Shown here: in pieces, positions 22,123-34,958 of the stretch
Numbering within the stretch: the stretch's first letter is position 1
Layout of the letters: each line of letters starts with the position of its first letter
NCBI RefSeq assembly: GCF_016918785.1
Contig: NZ_JAFFPT010000078.1
Coordinates: forward strand, 10,048-74,047
DNA: 64,000 nt
DNA from: Leptospira ainazelensis
GTDB taxonomy: Bacteria; Spirochaetota; Leptospiria; Leptospirales; Leptospiraceae
Direction of reading: 5' to 3'
Made by a program: the position numbers and the translations under genes
Notes under the pieces: generated by a model
What the model saw: the letters and a program-made list of their open reading frames with translations, nothing else
The model's database searches: none
Told to the model about the DNA's origin: nothing

Positions 22123-22463
22123 GTCAATTGAGCATCAAAATAAAAGAGACATCTGCGGGAATTTTCGTTTATACGCTCGATGGAAGACTGGACGAAAGCA
22201 GCTTTACCGATTTTAAAAAGGACATCATCGATCCGCCTCACCCGGACGTAGTCATTCTCAATCTCGCGGAATTAAAATACATTTCCAGTTCCGGAATTCG
22301 GGCGATCTTTGAACTCAGAAACAAACTTTCCAACGAAAGTAAAAAACTTCTTCTCACCGAAGCTTCGGACAAGGTCATTCAGATCTTCAATCTTCTAGGT
22401 TTGTGGAAACCGTTCACTCATCTGGAATCCGAAGCCGAAGCTCTCGAAGTCGCCAAAAAATAA
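22119..22463 (+). CDS. STAS-domain anti-sigma factor antagonist
   Basis: A 114-residue single-domain STAS protein (SpoIIAA/RsbV type): strand [36 protein letters not shown] with Ser57 in place of the phosphorylated Ser of the D-S-S-G motif (here S-S-S-G), and a C-terminal helix. It would bind and be phosphorylated by an RsbW-type kinase, with the SpoIIE-type phosphatase at 18585 as the reversing enzyme. Overlaps the NAD-kinase-like gene by 4 nt. Confidence 0.85.
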
Positions 22464-22470
22464 ATCCGAT

Positions 22471-24102
22471 CTACTTTAGATAAATTGCAATCACTCCCGG
22501 TCTTGGGATCGAGTTTCCGCCTTGAGGCCAATGACTCGTCGGATTCCGATAGTCCTTTGTGGTTTCACCTGGATGTTGCACCGAGACAAACAATTCCTTT
22601 TCATCGGGAGTAAACCAGAGTCCGGTGAGTTCGGCTCCGACCGGAGCCGAGGCAAACTGAAACGCTTTCCCCGAGTCCGTTCCCGAAGTCGGAATCACGA
22701 ACATTCCGTTGTTTCCAAATTTCTTATATACCGAACGATTGAGATTCTTTTGGGAAACGTCGGTCACCATCCAAAGATTTCCCCGTTTGTCAAAGGCGAG
22801 ATTGTCGGGCGAGGCGAATCCGGACCCGCGTCCGCCCGCTGCGAATACTTCAAAGTCGAATTCTAAACCTGCGTGATTTCCGGATTTTTCCTGAATTCTT
22901 ACGATCTGACCGAAAAAATTCCCGTGAGAATCGTTGTTCGTCATCGCGATAAAAACAGTCCCGTCGATCGGATGAATTTCTATGTCTTCCGGCCGATCCA
23001 TCGGAGTCGCTCCGCAGATCTTCGCCGCCTCTCTGCAATGAACAAGAACGTCCGCCTGAGAATTGAATCTTCTTTTTCCGTTTTCTAATTTAGAATTTTT
23101 TAATACTTCATTGATTTCCAAATCGAGAGGAATCCAGGTTCCCTTCTCGAAATCGGCCGCGTAAAGAATCCCTTCTTCCAAAAGACTCGAGTTCCCCGCT
23201 CCGTACGACGGATCATAAGAATTTTTTGATATATACTTATATACGAATTGATCCTTCGCGTCGTCGCCCATATAAACAACGAGTTTTCCCTCCGGAGACA
23301 AAACCAGAGCCGCGTTTTCATGGGAGAATCTTCCGAGTGCGGTATGTTTTACCGGTGTGGATTTGGGATCGAACGGATCGACTTCGATCACCCAACCGTA
23401 GTGGGCTTCTTGGCTGAGTTTACAGGATTCGATCACCCATTCCACGTTTTCTTCGCAGGAAAGAATCGTATTCCAAAACGTGGTTCCTCCAGCACAATTG
23501 GCGAAGGTTCCAAAAACGCGATTTGTGTTCCCTAACGCAGAACTACCGGCTGCGGGCCCCGTCATACGAAACTCGGTTAAGCCGTTGATTCTTCTTCCGT
23601 ATTTCGAATCGGGAGACATCTTCCAGTCTCCATTCTCCTTAGATATCCGGAGAACGGAACCGCCTAACGCATACAGGTGCTGTTCGATCTGTTTATCGGT
23701 CCTCAAATTCGGGCCTTGTTTCTGACTATCGTAGCCGTTTACGTAGTATTCCAATACTCCGAGGGTCTCGTGATTGTTCCAAAGAAGACCGTTGTCTTTT
23801 TTTCCCTTAAAAGGAAGATAACAATTGAAATCGGAATTAAACCCGAACGTATCTCCTTGCGGATTGATACGATCTCCGAAGAGCGCGATCGTGCCGTATC
23901 GATATCCTTCGGGTAGAATCAAAGAATCCTGTTCTCTCGCGCCGACGGGTTGAAACTTAGGAAAGGAATTTTTGACGGTCGGAATGGAAGGTTTGTTATA
24001 AGTGCGTTTGCCGGAACCGAAAAGGTTCCCGGACTTTGCAAGAGCGAGCGCTCCGATTCCCTTCCCTAAGTATTCTAAAAACTGGGATCGAGTCAGTGTC
24101 AT
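22471..24102 (-). CDS. PhoX-family (DUF839) phosphatase-like protein
   Basis: A 543-residue protein. The N-terminus (LTRSQFLEYLGKGIGALALAKS) is built like a Tat signal, but there is only one Arg of the twin-arginine pair. The main part follows PhoX: ALFGDRINPQGDTFGFN, LLWNNHETLG, TNRVFGTFANCAGG, TPWG-like TFWNTILSCEENVE, GRFSHENAALV, YMGDDAKDQFVYKYIS, RPEDIEIHPIDGTVFIAMTN, FASPDNLAFDKRGNLWMVTD. PhoX enzymes are Ca/Fe-dependent alkaline phosphatases that release phosphate from organic esters outside the cytoplasm. Converges with the STAS gene (7 bases apart). Confidence 0.8.
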   Translation of the reverse strand: MTLTRSQFLEYLGKGIGALALAKSGNLFGSGKRTYNKPSIPTVKNSFPKFQPVGAREQDSLILPEGYRYGTIALFGDRINPQGDTFGFNSDFNCYLPFKGKKDNGLLWNNHETLGVLEYYVNGYDSQKQGPNLRTDKQIEQHLYALGGSVLRISKENGDWKMSPDSKYGRRINGLTEFRMTGPAAGSSALGNTNRVFGTFANCAGGTTFWNTILSCEENVEWVIESCKLSQEAHYGWVIEVDPFDPKSTPVKHTALGRFSHENAALVLSPEGKLVVYMGDDAKDQFVYKYISKNSYDPSYGAGNSSLLEEGILYAADFEKGTWIPLDLEINEVLKNSKLENGKRRFNSQADVLVHCREAAKICGATPMDRPEDIEIHPIDGTVFIAMTNNDSHGNFFGQIVRIQEKSGNHAGLEFDFEVFAAGGRGSGFASPDNLAFDKRGNLWMVTDVSQKNLNRSVYKKFGNNGMFVIPTSGTDSGKAFQFASAPVGAELTGLWFTPDEKELFVSVQHPGETTKDYRNPTSHWPQGGNSIPRPGVIAIYLK

Positions 24103-24228
24103 ACGTCTAAGTTTTCAGAATCTAAAACGATCGCCATCCTGAATTTCCCGATCACTTCCTATTTTATCTGGTTGTAATAATCCGAAGGCATTGAAAACTA
24201 TCTGACAGAACTTGATTCTTTTTCTTCC

Positions 24229-24729
24229 ATGAATTCATCTTCCTATTCAACTCCGTTTTATAAAATTCTTTTCGTACTAGGGTTGGGTTCGATCCTTTTC
24301 TTTCTTCCTTTTTATCTGGTAGTCTCCGGAGAAAACAAACATCTCGATCGGATTTATCAGAGTTTGAGAGAACCTGGCGCGACCGTCTTCGGGACGTTGA
24401 CGGAATCGGTTCGAGTGGAGAAGTCGGGCAAACGCGCCTATCTAGTTTCCTATCGGGTTCCAGACGAATCCGGAAAACTCCACGAGATCACGGAACAAGT
24501 CGACGAAAATCTCTATCAGAGACTTCGGGTCGGAGATAGTATCGAAATCCGCAGAAAAACTTTCGAAACCTTCGGTAAAATCCGCGTTTTGGCGAGAATC
24601 AAAAAGAATTCCCTTTTTATCAACGACTTCGATTTTTTGGAAATTTTCGCTCTGACCGGACTTTGTTTTTCGGCGGCTCTGATTTTGACCGGAATCTATT
24701 ACGGAATCTTCAAGGGTCGGGCAGTTTGA
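24229..24729 (+). CDS. DUF3592-like membrane protein
   Basis: A 166-residue protein with TM segments at about 12-32 and 136-158. Between them is a small beta domain ([35 protein letters not shown], then GDSIEIR) resembling DUF3592 proteins. It is probably an inner-membrane protein of unknown role. Its last 20 bases overlap the convergent gene at 24710. Confidence 0.6.
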   Translation: MNSSSYSTPFYKILFVLGLGSILFFLPFYLVVSGENKHLDRIYQSLREPGATVFGTLTESVRVEKSGKRAYLVSYRVPDESGKLHEITEQVDENLYQRLRVGDSIEIRRKTFETFGKIRVLARIKKNSLFINDFDFLEIFALTGLCFSAALILTGIYYGIFKGRAV

Positions 24730-25243
24730 TAAAGAATGGATTTTCTTTCTTAAAAATCAACTGCACCTGATACGGCTCCATCACGTAACGGGCCGGATTC
24801 ATCTCATAGGAAATATAACAGAAATACTTGTCATATATTATGATATACATATATTCCTGAAACTTTATATGTTGCATCTGATTTTTAATTCCGCGCATCC
24901 AGATCGAATCCAGCTGTACTCGTTCGTAACGCACTCCTGCCGCCTTGATTTGTTTTAAATATTCCGGCGGGGTTGCGGGCTCTCTTCTTCTGAGCTCCAG
25001 CTTAAAGGAGCGGATGAGATTGTATTCTAACTTTGCCTTTTCTAAGGAATCGATATCCGGAATCGTGCGGAAATAGTATTCGTAGTATTCCTTGTCTAAG
25101 GATGCGGCGTTTTTATGAGCCTCTCCGTTTTCTTCCGGAGCTCTGGAGATGGGTTGAGAGGTCGGAGCAGAAGGCTCCTCTGCGTAGAGGATTCCCGAAA
25201 GAATCAATAAAATAGAAAAAAATTGTTTCCGAAGTCGGTCCAT
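24710..25243 (-). CDS. Exported protein of unknown function
   Basis: The start at 25243 is chosen because the product then begins with a signal peptide ([25 protein letters not shown]); an ATG at 25285 would add 14 residues before it. Length is 177 aa. The mature protein has a Pro/Ser stretch, a charged helical region ([27 protein letters not shown]) and a Tyr-rich end ([35 protein letters not shown]). Not recognised. It lies 59 bases after htpG and may be the last gene of that operon. Confidence 0.65.
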   Translation of the reverse strand: MDRLRKQFFSILLILSGILYAEEPSAPTSQPISRAPEENGEAHKNAASLDKEYYEYYFRTIPDIDSLEKAKLEYNLIRSFKLELRRREPATPPEYLKQIKAAGVRYERVQLDSIWMRGIKNQMQHIKFQEYMYIIIYDKYFCYISYEMNPARYVMEPYQVQLIFKKENPFFIKLPDP

Positions 25244-25302
25244 AAAACGCACATTATATGTATCGGACCGACTTTGGAATTCCAAGCTTTTTTTCCCGGT
25301 TT

Positions 25303-27132
<1,830 letters not shown>

Positions 27133-28797
27133 TTAAGTTTCCTCCCTTAATTTTTTAACGATTGTCTTTGCGATTCTTAGCAAATTCTTTTTCCCATCGG
27201 AGTTCAATCGACGGGAGATTTCGACAAAGTTGGATTCCGTCCGGGAAATGTTTGCCAGAAAGGAAGCGTCCGGTTCAGAGATCCCCTTTGACAGCAGAGA
27301 TTGCTTTAATACCAAGCCTCTTTTGCTCCCTACCAACAAGTCAAGTTCTTTTAGTATCGGCCCTCCGGTGATCCGGAGGATGCCGGGAATCCAATCTAAG
27401 AATTGAAAACCGTTTTCATTTTTTTTCCAGCGAATCCAAATCGAAAGTGATGCCGAAAACAAAATCAAAAAAACGAGAGATAAGAATAAAACTCGTTTCG
27501 AAAAAACGGAAGACGCCCCTTCTTCAGTCTTTTCATCGATCGAAGGTTTTTTCCTTTTAGACTCGGCGAGCACTTCCACGGATGGGAATTCTAAAATCGA
27601 GTTTTTATAGGTTCCGGAATCAGGATCGAAATAGACAAAAACCTTGGATCCTTCCTTCCAGATTCCTTTTTTATCCATCGGAATCCCGTATTCGAATTTT
27701 GCAGTGGAATAAAATCCGTATTCCGAGTTTTCCAACTCGGTGAATTTCCAGGACCGATATGTGTCATACAACGTGGCGTGCGGAAAACAATTTTTTCCGC
27801 CGTTACAGGAGGAGGAAAAAGGATCGGAAACGGAGGAAAGATTTCCTTCTCCTTCGATGATCACGGTGAGATAAAGTGTATCTCCCACGGCAATTTCGGA
27901 AGGATCGTTTTTGATTCTTATCTGAGTTTTAAACTTCCCCACTCCTCCGCTGAAATTTTCTTCTGTTTTTGGGAGCGGTCGCACCGAGATCTGATTCGGA
28001 ATCGTGGAGACCGTCTTTACGTTGAAGTAGGATTGCAGTTGTCCTTCCAATGAGAACGTCGTTTTGCCGAGATAAAAATCACCGGGGCGAAGCGGGATGA
28101 GAGAATAGATTTCCTTATTGTAAACCGCGACGTCGTAGACGTTTCCTTCGTATAAAATCTGTTCCGGAATTTTTACCGCGACTCCTGATAAAACCTCGCT
28201 TCTAAAATACGGAAACTGAATCGAGTCCGCGGGATTTCGATCGAAATAGGGTTTTCGTACGTCGCGATAATAAAGCGTAAAATATCCGATGATCGGTTCT
28301 CCGATCCAGGCTTGTTTTTTACTCGTCTGAAACAAAACGCGAAGATCCGCGTTTTCCGGAAGATCCTCTCCTTCGACTTGAAAGAATCGATCGAAAAAAG
28401 ATCCTCCTCGACTTTTCGCGGTTTGTGTTCTTGCAAGCACCTGGACTTGAGTTGCGCCGGGAGTAAACGTTTTACCGTTGACCTCGATGCTCAGCGGCGG
28501 GAGTTCGAAGGTTCCTTGTTTGGAAGCCTTGATTCTAAACTTCAAAAGTCTTTTTCGAAAAACTTGAAAGTTGATGATCGTGGTATTCTCTTCGATACTC
28601 GCGTAAACAACGGTGATATCTCCGTTGGAAAAGGAATTCCGAGGGATCGTATATTTAGAATTGAGATCCATCTCGAAAACGGCAAAGGATTCCTCTCCGA
28701 GATGAAACATGTTTCGCGTAACGTAGAATTTGGTTTCTTCCGCGCCGAGCGCGAACGCGCAAAAAAAGATTAAAACTGATAAAATCCTTTTCACCAA
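27133..28797 (-). CDS. batD: BatD-like membrane protein
   Basis: A 554-residue protein with a signal peptide (1-18, ALGAEE), a long periplasmic beta-rich region with repeated immunoglobulin-like units ([22 protein letters not shown]...; [19 protein letters not shown]), one TM at about 430-450 and a cytoplasmic tail. This is the BatD layout, and the position after batC supports the name. Bat proteins are thought to act with a MoxR ATPase in envelope stress tolerance; studies in L. biflexa found no clear oxygen phenotype. Its start overlaps the batC stop by 7 nt. Confidence 0.85.
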   Translation of the reverse strand: MVKRILSVLIFFCAFALGAEETKFYVTRNMFHLGEESFAVFEMDLNSKYTIPRNSFSNGDITVVYASIEENTTIINFQVFRKRLLKFRIKASKQGTFELPPLSIEVNGKTFTPGATQVQVLARTQTAKSRGGSFFDRFFQVEGEDLPENADLRVLFQTSKKQAWIGEPIIGYFTLYYRDVRKPYFDRNPADSIQFPYFRSEVLSGVAVKIPEQILYEGNVYDVAVYNKEIYSLIPLRPGDFYLGKTTFSLEGQLQSYFNVKTVSTIPNQISVRPLPKTEENFSGGVGKFKTQIRIKNDPSEIAVGDTLYLTVIIEGEGNLSSVSDPFSSSCNGGKNCFPHATLYDTYRSWKFTELENSEYGFYSTAKFEYGIPMDKKGIWKEGSKVFVYFDPDSGTYKNSILEFPSVEVLAESKRKKPSIDEKTEEGASSVFSKRVLFLSLVFLILFSASLSIWIRWKKNENGFQFLDWIPGILRITGGPILKELDLLVGSKRGLVLKQSLLSKGISEPDASFLANISRTESNFVEISRRLNSDGKKNLLRIAKTIVKKLREET

Positions 28798-29483
28798 AAG
28801 ACCTCTCTGTCCCGGCTCTTTCTGCTCTTTCTTCGAATCTGATTGAGATCTAAGGAATCCAAAATTCTTTTGGCTTCCTCTTCGGTTAACTTCCCTTTTT
28901 GATCACGGGGAGATTCTCCGATGACGTCCCCGTTTGAGGAAGGATCGTTTCTATTCTGCGGTTGATTTCCTTTTTGTGAAGGAGAATTTTTCGGATTTTG
29001 ATTGGAAGAATTCGGAGTCGAGTTCGGAGAATTTTTCGGAGGAGGATTTTGTCTGAGATACTCCAGATTTTTTCTGGCTTCTTTGAGATCGGGATTGAGT
29101 TTGAGGGCTTTGATGTATTCTTCCGCGGCTTTTTTCCGATCTCCCGCGCGCATATAACTGTTTCCTAAATTAAAGCGCGATCTCCACTGCAGTTCCGGTG
29201 AAGAAGAATTTGCCGACTTTTCAAAATGGCGGATCGCCTTGTCCAGATTTCCAGACTTAAACTCCGCGGCTCCTCGGTTGAACTCCAGTCGCGGATCTTC
29301 CGGGAAATAAGTTTCCGCCTCCTGGTATTTTCGCAAGGAATCGAGATATTCTCCCTGATTGTAGTGTTCCAATCCTTCGCCGATTCGATTGCCGCCCGGA
29401 TCCAATTCCACCGCGCTGGCGGAGGCTGAAAAAACTAAAAAATACATAATTGCAGAATATTCTAATATACGAATCCGTTTCAC
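28791..29483 (-). CDS. batC: BatC-like TPR protein
   Basis: The start is the GTG at 29483, overlapping the batB stop (GTGA) with GGAGGAGG upstream; longer frames have no support. Length is 230 aa. A signal peptide-like N-terminus ([17 protein letters not shown]) is followed by about three TPRs ([51 protein letters not shown]) and a Pro/Asn/Ser-rich tail, then a basic C-terminus. Likely a periplasmic scaffold for BatA/BatB/BatD. Confidence 0.85.
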   Translation of the reverse strand: MKRIRILEYSAIMYFLVFSASASAVELDPGGNRIGEGLEHYNQGEYLDSLRKYQEAETYFPEDPRLEFNRGAAEFKSGNLDKAIRHFEKSANSSSPELQWRSRFNLGNSYMRAGDRKKAAEEYIKALKLNPDLKEARKNLEYLRQNPPPKNSPNSTPNSSNQNPKNSPSQKGNQPQNRNDPSSNGDVIGESPRDQKGKLTEEEAKRILDSLDLNQIRRKSRKSRDREVFW

Positions 29484-30523
29484 GCCGCGGCCTCCTCCTT
29501 TTTTTTGGAGAATAAAAACGCTTCCACAAAAACCCAATCCATGAGCATACAAAGAATCGCGGCAAATAAAAATTTACCCGAACCTTCGGCCCGTTTGAGA
29601 TCTTTCTTTCTGGAATAAAGATTCTCCTCCAAAGAACGAATCTCCTTCTGAAAAGACTGCAAATCGGGTGGATTTGTTTCCAAAGAATACAAGGATCCGC
29701 CGTTCTTTCCCGCGAGTTCCCGTAAAAAAGCGGGATTCATCTTCGTCTGAATGACTCCGGGAACGTTCGCATTCGGACTCAAGGTTCCGTCTTTCAAAAG
29801 ATAACCGCTGAGACCTGACTCTTCGTCGTTGTATGCGATCGGTCCTCCGGCTTCCGTTCCCGTAGCCCAGATCTGAAAGTTCGCGGGAAAGGAAACGAGT
29901 TCAGGATCGTTCTGATCCTCCCCGTCGGTCACCAAGATAAGAATTCGATTGCGAAACACCTTCTCCGAGTTTAACAGATCTTCCGCTTTTTGAAAGGCCT
30001 TCTTTAAATCCGTTCCACGGTCTCCCACCATATCCACGTCCAATCCTCGGACATAGTCGGAAAAAGCCGCCACGTCCGAAGTCATAGGACAGTATAAAAA
30101 CGGACTCGCGGCAAAGACTATCATTCCAAAACGATTCCCCGCAAGCGAAGGTAACATTCTCAGAAGAGTTTCCTTAAATTTTGCGAGTCGGGTCGGCGCG
30201 TTATCGATCGCCTGCATCGAAAGGCTGACGTCAACGAGAAAAAGAATGTCGACTCCACGGAACGATTCCTCTTTTTTTTCGTCCTTATAATCCGTCTTCC
30301 AGCCCGCAAAAAAAATACAAATCAAAGTTATAAACAAAAGAACGATTCTCGCGGCAACAAGGCCGGCCTTTGGGAAGGAAGAAGTGCGTTCCAAGCCGGG
30401 ATACTGGATTCTCCAATTTGAAATTTTATAAATCAAGTATATTCTAATACTCGAATATATGGACCAAAAAGCGAGGACCGCGTAAAAAATAGTCTTGAGA
30501 TAGGACGAAAACTCGTGACTCAT
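29480..30523 (-). CDS. batB: BatB-like VWA-domain membrane protein
   Basis: A 347-residue protein: TM at about 10-30 and 55-75, a VWA domain (about 90-290) with MIDAS motif in [11 protein letters not shown] and [10 protein letters not shown], and a C-terminal TM (about 318-338). The VWA domain would bind metal and protein partners in the periplasm. Overlaps batA by 4 nt at its start and batC at its end. Confidence 0.9.
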   Translation of the reverse strand: MSHEFSSYLKTIFYAVLAFWSIYSSIRIYLIYKISNWRIQYPGLERTSSFPKAGLVAARIVLLFITLICIFFAGWKTDYKDEKKEESFRGVDILFLVDVSLSMQAIDNAPTRLAKFKETLLRMLPSLAGNRFGMIVFAASPFLYCPMTSDVAAFSDYVRGLDVDMVGDRGTDLKKAFQKAEDLLNSEKVFRNRILILVTDGEDQNDPELVSFPANFQIWATGTEAGGPIAYNDEESGLSGYLLKDGTLSPNANVPGVIQTKMNPAFLRELAGKNGGSLYSLETNPPDLQSFQKEIRSLEENLYSRKKDLKRAEGSGKFLFAAILCMLMDWVFVEAFLFSKKKEEAAA

Positions 30524-31458
30524 ACGTAATACCGAAAGACAAACGATCGTAAAATAAGATCCAGGAGTAATACAGCAAGAGCGCGATAGAGCCAGAGTTC
30601 GTATTCGGTTTCCCTAACTTCCTTCGGAGGAGCGGCCAACGGATCCTTTTCTAAAGAATCGATGGAGGCGAGAACTTCCTTCATTTCCTCGGGATCTTCC
30701 GCCCGAAAAAACTGACCGCCGGTGTTTGCGGAAAGCTCCTGTAAAATTTCGAAGTTGATCTCGTATGAACTGTCTTCCTTTCCGATCCCGATCGAATAAA
30801 TTTTGGCTCCGATATGTTCCGCGAGATCGGTGGCAGTGACCGGATCGATCTTACCCGTATTGGAAACTCCGTCCGTGATCAGAACGATGACCCTTGAACG
30901 AGCGCGAGAGGCTCGTAGACGATACGTGGAGAGAATGATGGCGTCTCCGATGGCCGTCCCCTGCTCCGCAACGGTTTCCTCCTCAATCGTGCCCAGAATC
31001 TCGTTTAAAGACTCCCTATCTCCGGTTAGAGGCGCCTGCAAATACGCGGCTCCGGCAAAAACCACAAGACCAAGACGATCGTTCTGACGTTTTTCGATAA
31101 AACGTCGAAGGAGTTTTTTGGAAACTCCCAGTCTTGTTTCCGGAAGAAAGTCGCGGCTTCTGGACATCGATCCGGATACGTCGAGAGCGATCATGATATC
31201 CACTCCTTCCTTTTCATCCGGAAGAAAGGTCGTTTTTTTTCCGGGTCCGGCAAGAGCGACGATGAGAAAGCTGAGTGCGATCGGACGAAGTAAAGGAAGA
31301 AGAATTCCGAATCTTTCCATCTTCGAAAAAGAACCCGTTCTTCTTCCCGGAAGACGAACCTCCATCCTCCGAAGATACATTCTTCTTTGATAATATATCA
31401 GAGTCCAGATCCAGACCGGGGCAAAAAATAAAAAAGCGTAAGGATATTCAAAATTCAT
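30520..31458 (-). CDS. batA: BatA-like VWA-domain membrane protein
   Basis: A 312-residue protein: TM at about 7-24 and 55-72, VWA domain (about 85-280) with a full MIDAS ([20 protein letters not shown] loop, [10 protein letters not shown]), and a final TM at about 290-310. Overlaps the TM protein upstream and batB downstream by 4 nt each. Confidence 0.92.
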   Translation of the reverse strand: MNFEYPYAFLFFAPVWIWTLIYYQRRMYLRRMEVRLPGRRTGSFSKMERFGILLPLLRPIALSFLIVALAGPGKKTTFLPDEKEGVDIMIALDVSGSMSRSRDFLPETRLGVSKKLLRRFIEKRQNDRLGLVVFAGAAYLQAPLTGDRESLNEILGTIEEETVAEQGTAIGDAIILSTYRLRASRARSRVIVLITDGVSNTGKIDPVTATDLAEHIGAKIYSIGIGKEDSSYEINFEILQELSANTGGQFFRAEDPEEMKEVLASIDSLEKDPLAAPPKEVRETEYELWLYRALAVLLLDLILRSFVFRYYV

Positions 31459-32324
31459 GATTTATCCCAGGTGTTTTTCCAGTGAGAAAATTTGTCTTCG
31501 GCGTCTTCTTTGGTGAGAAAGGATTCTCCTGGTTTGAATTTTTTTTCGGTTAAGAATTTTCTCCAAGACTGCAGTTCTCTTTCTTCAAAAGGAAATTGAT
31601 CGTATAAAAATCGAAAGAGTTCCGCTTCGGTAAACGCCGAAGTTTTTTTTCCCGAAAGATTCGCCGTTTTTTCCCGGATATAACCGGACAAAAGTCTCGC
31701 AAATTCCCTCGCAGGGATCCGGTCTTTTTTTAAAAGTTCTTGGAGACGGATTTCATAAACATCCATTCTTTCCAGTTGTGGAGTCGTTTGTACGATCGCG
31801 TCCATCGGCGAGGATTGTCCCGCATACAATCGATACGCGTAAATTCCGAACGCGAGAAGAATTCCGAAAAGAATTAGAAACACAAGAAGTCTTCCCAGAT
31901 ACGATCCGGAAAAATTCAACGGAGGAATGATATCGGATGGGCCGGTATCCGAATCGGAAAGCGCCGAATTTACGAATACTTTTTTTTGCGAGGATTCTCG
32001 TTTTCCGTTGGAAAGAATCCAGGAAACCGGAATCGGAAATTCTCCCGTTGCGTAAAAAGAAATTTCAAGCGCAATACTCGTATCCTTTTTTTCGGAGAGA
32101 AGAACTTCGAACCAGGGAAGATCGGAAACTCCTTCCGCAAAATGAATTCCGACCTGGGGCGCTACGATCTCCTTGATTTCTCCGGCGGACCACTTGAGTT
32201 CGTAACGCACCTTCTGCGCGACCAAAACCGTTTCGGGGGAAAGAGTTTCGACCGCTTCCCCCGCGAGCGAGGAAGTAAGGATTAGAATCCAAGAATATAC
32301 GATCATTTGAATTCTTTTTTTCAT
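31455..32324 (-). CDS. Single-pass membrane protein of the bat operon
   Basis: The start is the ATG at 32324, in an ATGA overlap with the DUF58 stop; a far longer frame (to 32762) lies antisense-free inside DUF58 and is not used. Length is 289 aa: signal peptide ([24 protein letters not shown]), periplasmic beta-rich domain, TM about 150-170 ([19 protein letters not shown]) and a cytoplasmic helical domain ending KNTWDKS. This layout is common for the unnamed gene between DUF58 and batA. Function is unknown. Confidence 0.75.
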   Translation of the reverse strand: MKKRIQMIVYSWILILTSSLAGEAVETLSPETVLVAQKVRYELKWSAGEIKEIVAPQVGIHFAEGVSDLPWFEVLLSEKKDTSIALEISFYATGEFPIPVSWILSNGKRESSQKKVFVNSALSDSDTGPSDIIPPLNFSGSYLGRLLVFLILFGILLAFGIYAYRLYAGQSSPMDAIVQTTPQLERMDVYEIRLQELLKKDRIPAREFARLLSGYIREKTANLSGKKTSAFTEAELFRFLYDQFPFEERELQSWRKFLTEKKFKPGESFLTKEDAEDKFSHWKNTWDKS

Positions 32325-33151
32325 TTTGAAAAATACCGCATTATTTTCTTCGGATCCAATTCCGATTCGGTAAGATCCAAGAAAGAGCCTTGAAAAAAAG
32401 AATTTAAAGTTTTTGTTTCGTATTCGGGAGAGAGGGTTCTTGCAAAAAGGCCTCCGCTTTTTTCCTCGGGATCTCTTGTGTAAAAAAAGGAAAGTATGGA
32501 CTTCGGAGTTTCCATTTCGATCGGATCTCGAAAACGAATCGCGTGGAGAGAATAAAGTTTTTTCAGACTCGAATATTTTTTGAGAGCTCCGATTCCGATG
32601 AAGTCGCTTAACAAATATACTTCGGCGTGTCTGTGGACCCGATTTTTTAGATATCGAAACGGTAAAAGAGGATCGGAGATTCTTTCGACCGATTTTTTTT
32701 TCGATATTTTTTGGAGCGTGGGGAGAAGTTCGTCTCGGGATCGGAGAAAGTCGGTTTCCCATTCCACCTTATCGCTGAAAAGAACGATCTTGACACGATT
32801 CCCTTTTTGGACATAGAGTAAGGAAAGAAGAGCTAAAACTTGAAACGCATTTTCAGAACGTGAGAATTCTCCGGAACCGAATTCCATAGAACTTGAGATA
32901 TCGTAAAAAAGAATCGCTTGTCTTTCTTTTTCTTCGTAGAATTCCCTTACGTAGAGTTCGCCAAAACGGGAAGTCACGTTCCAATCGATCAAACGAGTGT
33001 CGTCGCCGAAACTGTAGAGACGAACGTCCTTAAAGTCGAGCCCCCTTCCGCGTTTCGAACTCTCGGCGCTTCCCGCTTTTTCCCGAAAGGACCGCGTTCT
33101 ACGACCCAACTCGAGGTTCGAAAGAATGGATAAGAATTCTTTACGAATCAT
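32321..33151 (-). CDS. DUF58 domain protein
   Basis: A 276-residue VWA-like DUF58 protein: [55 protein letters not shown] is the family core, broken here only by its usual loops. [14 protein letters not shown] holds a MIDAS-like D-x-S-x-S. DUF58 proteins are the usual partners of MoxR ATPases. Gap to moxR is 9 bases; ATGA overlap with the next gene. Confidence 0.9.
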   Translation of the reverse strand: MIRKEFLSILSNLELGRRTRSFREKAGSAESSKRGRGLDFKDVRLYSFGDDTRLIDWNVTSRFGELYVREFYEEKERQAILFYDISSSMEFGSGEFSRSENAFQVLALLSLLYVQKGNRVKIVLFSDKVEWETDFLRSRDELLPTLQKISKKKSVERISDPLLPFRYLKNRVHRHAEVYLLSDFIGIGALKKYSSLKKLYSLHAIRFRDPIEMETPKSILSFFYTRDPEEKSGGLFARTLSPEYETKTLNSFFQGSFLDLTESELDPKKIMRYFSK

Positions 33152-33160
33152 AAAGGACGT

Positions 33161-34150
33161 TTAAGGAACCGGAGTCGCCTCGACCACGGTTTTGATCAGA
33201 GATTCCACGTCCAATTCTTCCGAAATGGCTTCAAAGGTGAGAAGAATTCTATGTCTCAATATTTCCACGAGTGAAACTTTGACGTCTTCGGGAATCACGT
33301 AAGTCCTTCCGTTAAGGAGCGCATTCGCTTTAGAACTTTTTAATATACTCAAAGAAGCTCTCGGAGAAGCGCCGTGACGGATATAAGGAAGGAGTTCCGG
33401 AATCGTCCTTTCCTCGGGTCTTGTGTTTCTTACAAGACGAACGATATACGATTTGATCTTCTCCTCGATAAAGACGTTATCCAAAAGCGAAGACAGTTTT
33501 AGAATATCTTTCGAAGTTACTACCTTTTTGATCTTCCCGTTCTCCGTATTCAAACGTCCGTGTTGTTCGAGGATTGCAATTTCTTCTTCAAGCGCCGGAT
33601 AACCTACGTTGACCTTCATAAAAAATCGATCCATCTGCGCTTCGGGGAGAGGGTAGGTTCCGTCTTGATCGATCGGGTTCTGAGTCGCGATCACGAGAAA
33701 AGGCCTGTCGAGTTTGTAGGTTTTGTCTCCGATGGTGATCGTCTTCTCTTCCATACTTTCCAGGAGAGCCGATTGAACCTTTGCGGGCGCACGATTGATT
33801 TCGTCGGCGAGCAAAACCCCCGTGAAAACCGGACCCTTTCTCGTTTCAAACTCGGTCGTCTTCGGATTAAAAACTACAGTTCCTACAAGATCGGCCGGCA
33901 ACAAATCCGGGGTAAACTGGATTCTTTTAAAATCCAAATCCAAAGCGGAAGCGAGAGATCTTGCGAGTAAAGTTTTTGCAAGCCCCGGCATCCCTTCCAA
34001 GAGGACGTGACCTTGACAGACAAGACATACGAGGACGTTTCGGATGACCTCGTCTTGTCCGGTAATTTCCTTACTCAATTCTTTCTTAAGAGTTTCCAGA
34101 GTGATCCTGGCAAACTCGACGTCTTCTCCAGATAGAAGATCTTTTTCCAT
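33161..34150 (-). CDS. moxR: MoxR-family AAA+ ATPase
   Basis: A 329-residue protein with Walker [16 protein letters not shown] (about 55-69), Walker [11 protein letters not shown] (about 113-122), sensor 1 [24 protein letters not shown] and a C-terminal lid with [13 protein letters not shown]. MoxR ATPases act as chaperones for VWA proteins. First gene of the operon moxR-DUF58-TM-batA-batB-batC-batD-htpG, nearly 9 kb with stops and starts overlapping at most joins. Confidence 0.93.
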   Translation of the reverse strand: MEKDLLSGEDVEFARITLETLKKELSKEITGQDEVIRNVLVCLVCQGHVLLEGMPGLAKTLLARSLASALDLDFKRIQFTPDLLPADLVGTVVFNPKTTEFETRKGPVFTGVLLADEINRAPAKVQSALLESMEEKTITIGDKTYKLDRPFLVIATQNPIDQDGTYPLPEAQMDRFFMKVNVGYPALEEEIAILEQHGRLNTENGKIKKVVTSKDILKLSSLLDNVFIEEKIKSYIVRLVRNTRPEERTIPELLPYIRHGASPRASLSILKSSKANALLNGRTYVIPEDVKVSLVEILRHRILLTFEAISEELDVESLIKTVVEATPVP

Positions 34151-34290
34151 ATTGTAAGAATCGGAGAACCTGGGATCTGCTTCAAGCGAATTCCCTCGAA
34201 CGCGCCGCGCTTACTTGGTCGGTTCTTCTTTTACGGGGAGAGATTTCCGAAGAAAATCGGATCTATGAAGTCAAGAAAATTCTTTTAGGT

Positions 34291-34308
34291 TTGTCGGAGT
34301 TCCGACAA
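34291..34308. repeat. Small palindrome of the GGAGTTCC type
   Basis: TTGTCGGA and TCCGACAA around a GT centre, all in the non-coding gap upstream of moxR. It has the same build as the palindromes inside the MITE-like elements (34595-34610, 34728-34745, 16519-16534). Confidence 0.6.
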
Positions 34309-34385
34309 AGGAATTTTGGAAAATCGTCCTTGCGAGAACGGCTTTTCTGTGCTCGAGAAAAATCTCACGATTTTTTTCCCTGCAA

Positions 34386-34513
34386 CGCGATCCATAGAGA
34401 GCGTTGCATTGAGTTCACGCGATCCATAGAGAGCGTTGCATTGAGTTCACGCGATCCATAGAGAGCGTTGCATTGAGTTCACGCGATCCGTAGAGAGCGT
34501 TGCATTGAGTTCA
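34386..34513. repeat. 32-bp tandem repeat, four copies
   Basis: Four head-to-tail 32-base units (starts 34386, 34418, 34450, 34482), beginning CGCGATCC and ending TTGAGTTCA. The first three are identical; the fourth has one A-to-G change. There are no spacers. TGCAACGC just before the array pairs with GCGTTGCA inside the first unit. A likely variable-number locus upstream of the moxR operon. Confidence 0.9.
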
Positions 34514-34533
34514 CGCCACTCCACCCAATCAGC

Positions 34534-34784
34534 ATAACCTTACCCACAAGTTAAAAAGGCGATTTCGAATCAGGGCGATCCCAATCAAAATTTTTGTAGG
34601 AGTTCCTACATTCGAGACTTTTTACTTGCAAAAAATTGATTTTATGATAGAGCAAAGCCACCCGGAGTTTTCCGCCTCCCGCCCCTCCACCCAAAAATTC
34701 AGGGCGGGGCTTTCGTTTCACGGAGGATTGTCGTAGTTACGACAAATTCCTTTAAGATTCAGTCCACTTTGTGGGTAAGGTTAT
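34534..34784 (-). mobile_element. MITE-like element, copy B
   Basis: A 251-base element with perfect 16-base terminal inverted repeats: ATAACCTTACCCACAA (34534-34549) and its complement (34769-34784). Read on the minus strand it matches copy A (16343-16594) from end to end. Internal palindromes are TGTAGGAGTTCCTACA (34595-34610) and TTGTCGTA/TACGACAA (34728-34745). The latter differs in sequence from copy A at both arms (CTGTCG/CGACAG), so the base pairing is kept. No ORF; no clear target duplication. Confidence 0.75.
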
Positions 34785-34958
34785 AACCCGATCAGGGTGG
34801 GGCGGGGCCGCGATCGTTTCACTGAAAAATCGTCGGACCTACGACGGATTTTTTGGAAAGGATGACTCTTGCGACAAGAGATTCTTCGTTTCTCCTCGAA
34901 TAACGGAAGAGCGTCGCCTCGAAGGATTTCGGAAGAAATCATATCGAGGAAAGAAAAC

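Noticed and set aside
32325..32762. 146-residue N-terminal extension of the bat-operon TM protein
   Set aside because: Overlaps DUF58 coding sequence in another frame; the ATG at 32324 overlaps the DUF58 stop and gives a signal peptide.
34386..34513. CRISPR array
   Set aside because: Four 32-base units follow each other directly with no spacers and no cas gene nearby: a tandem repeat.
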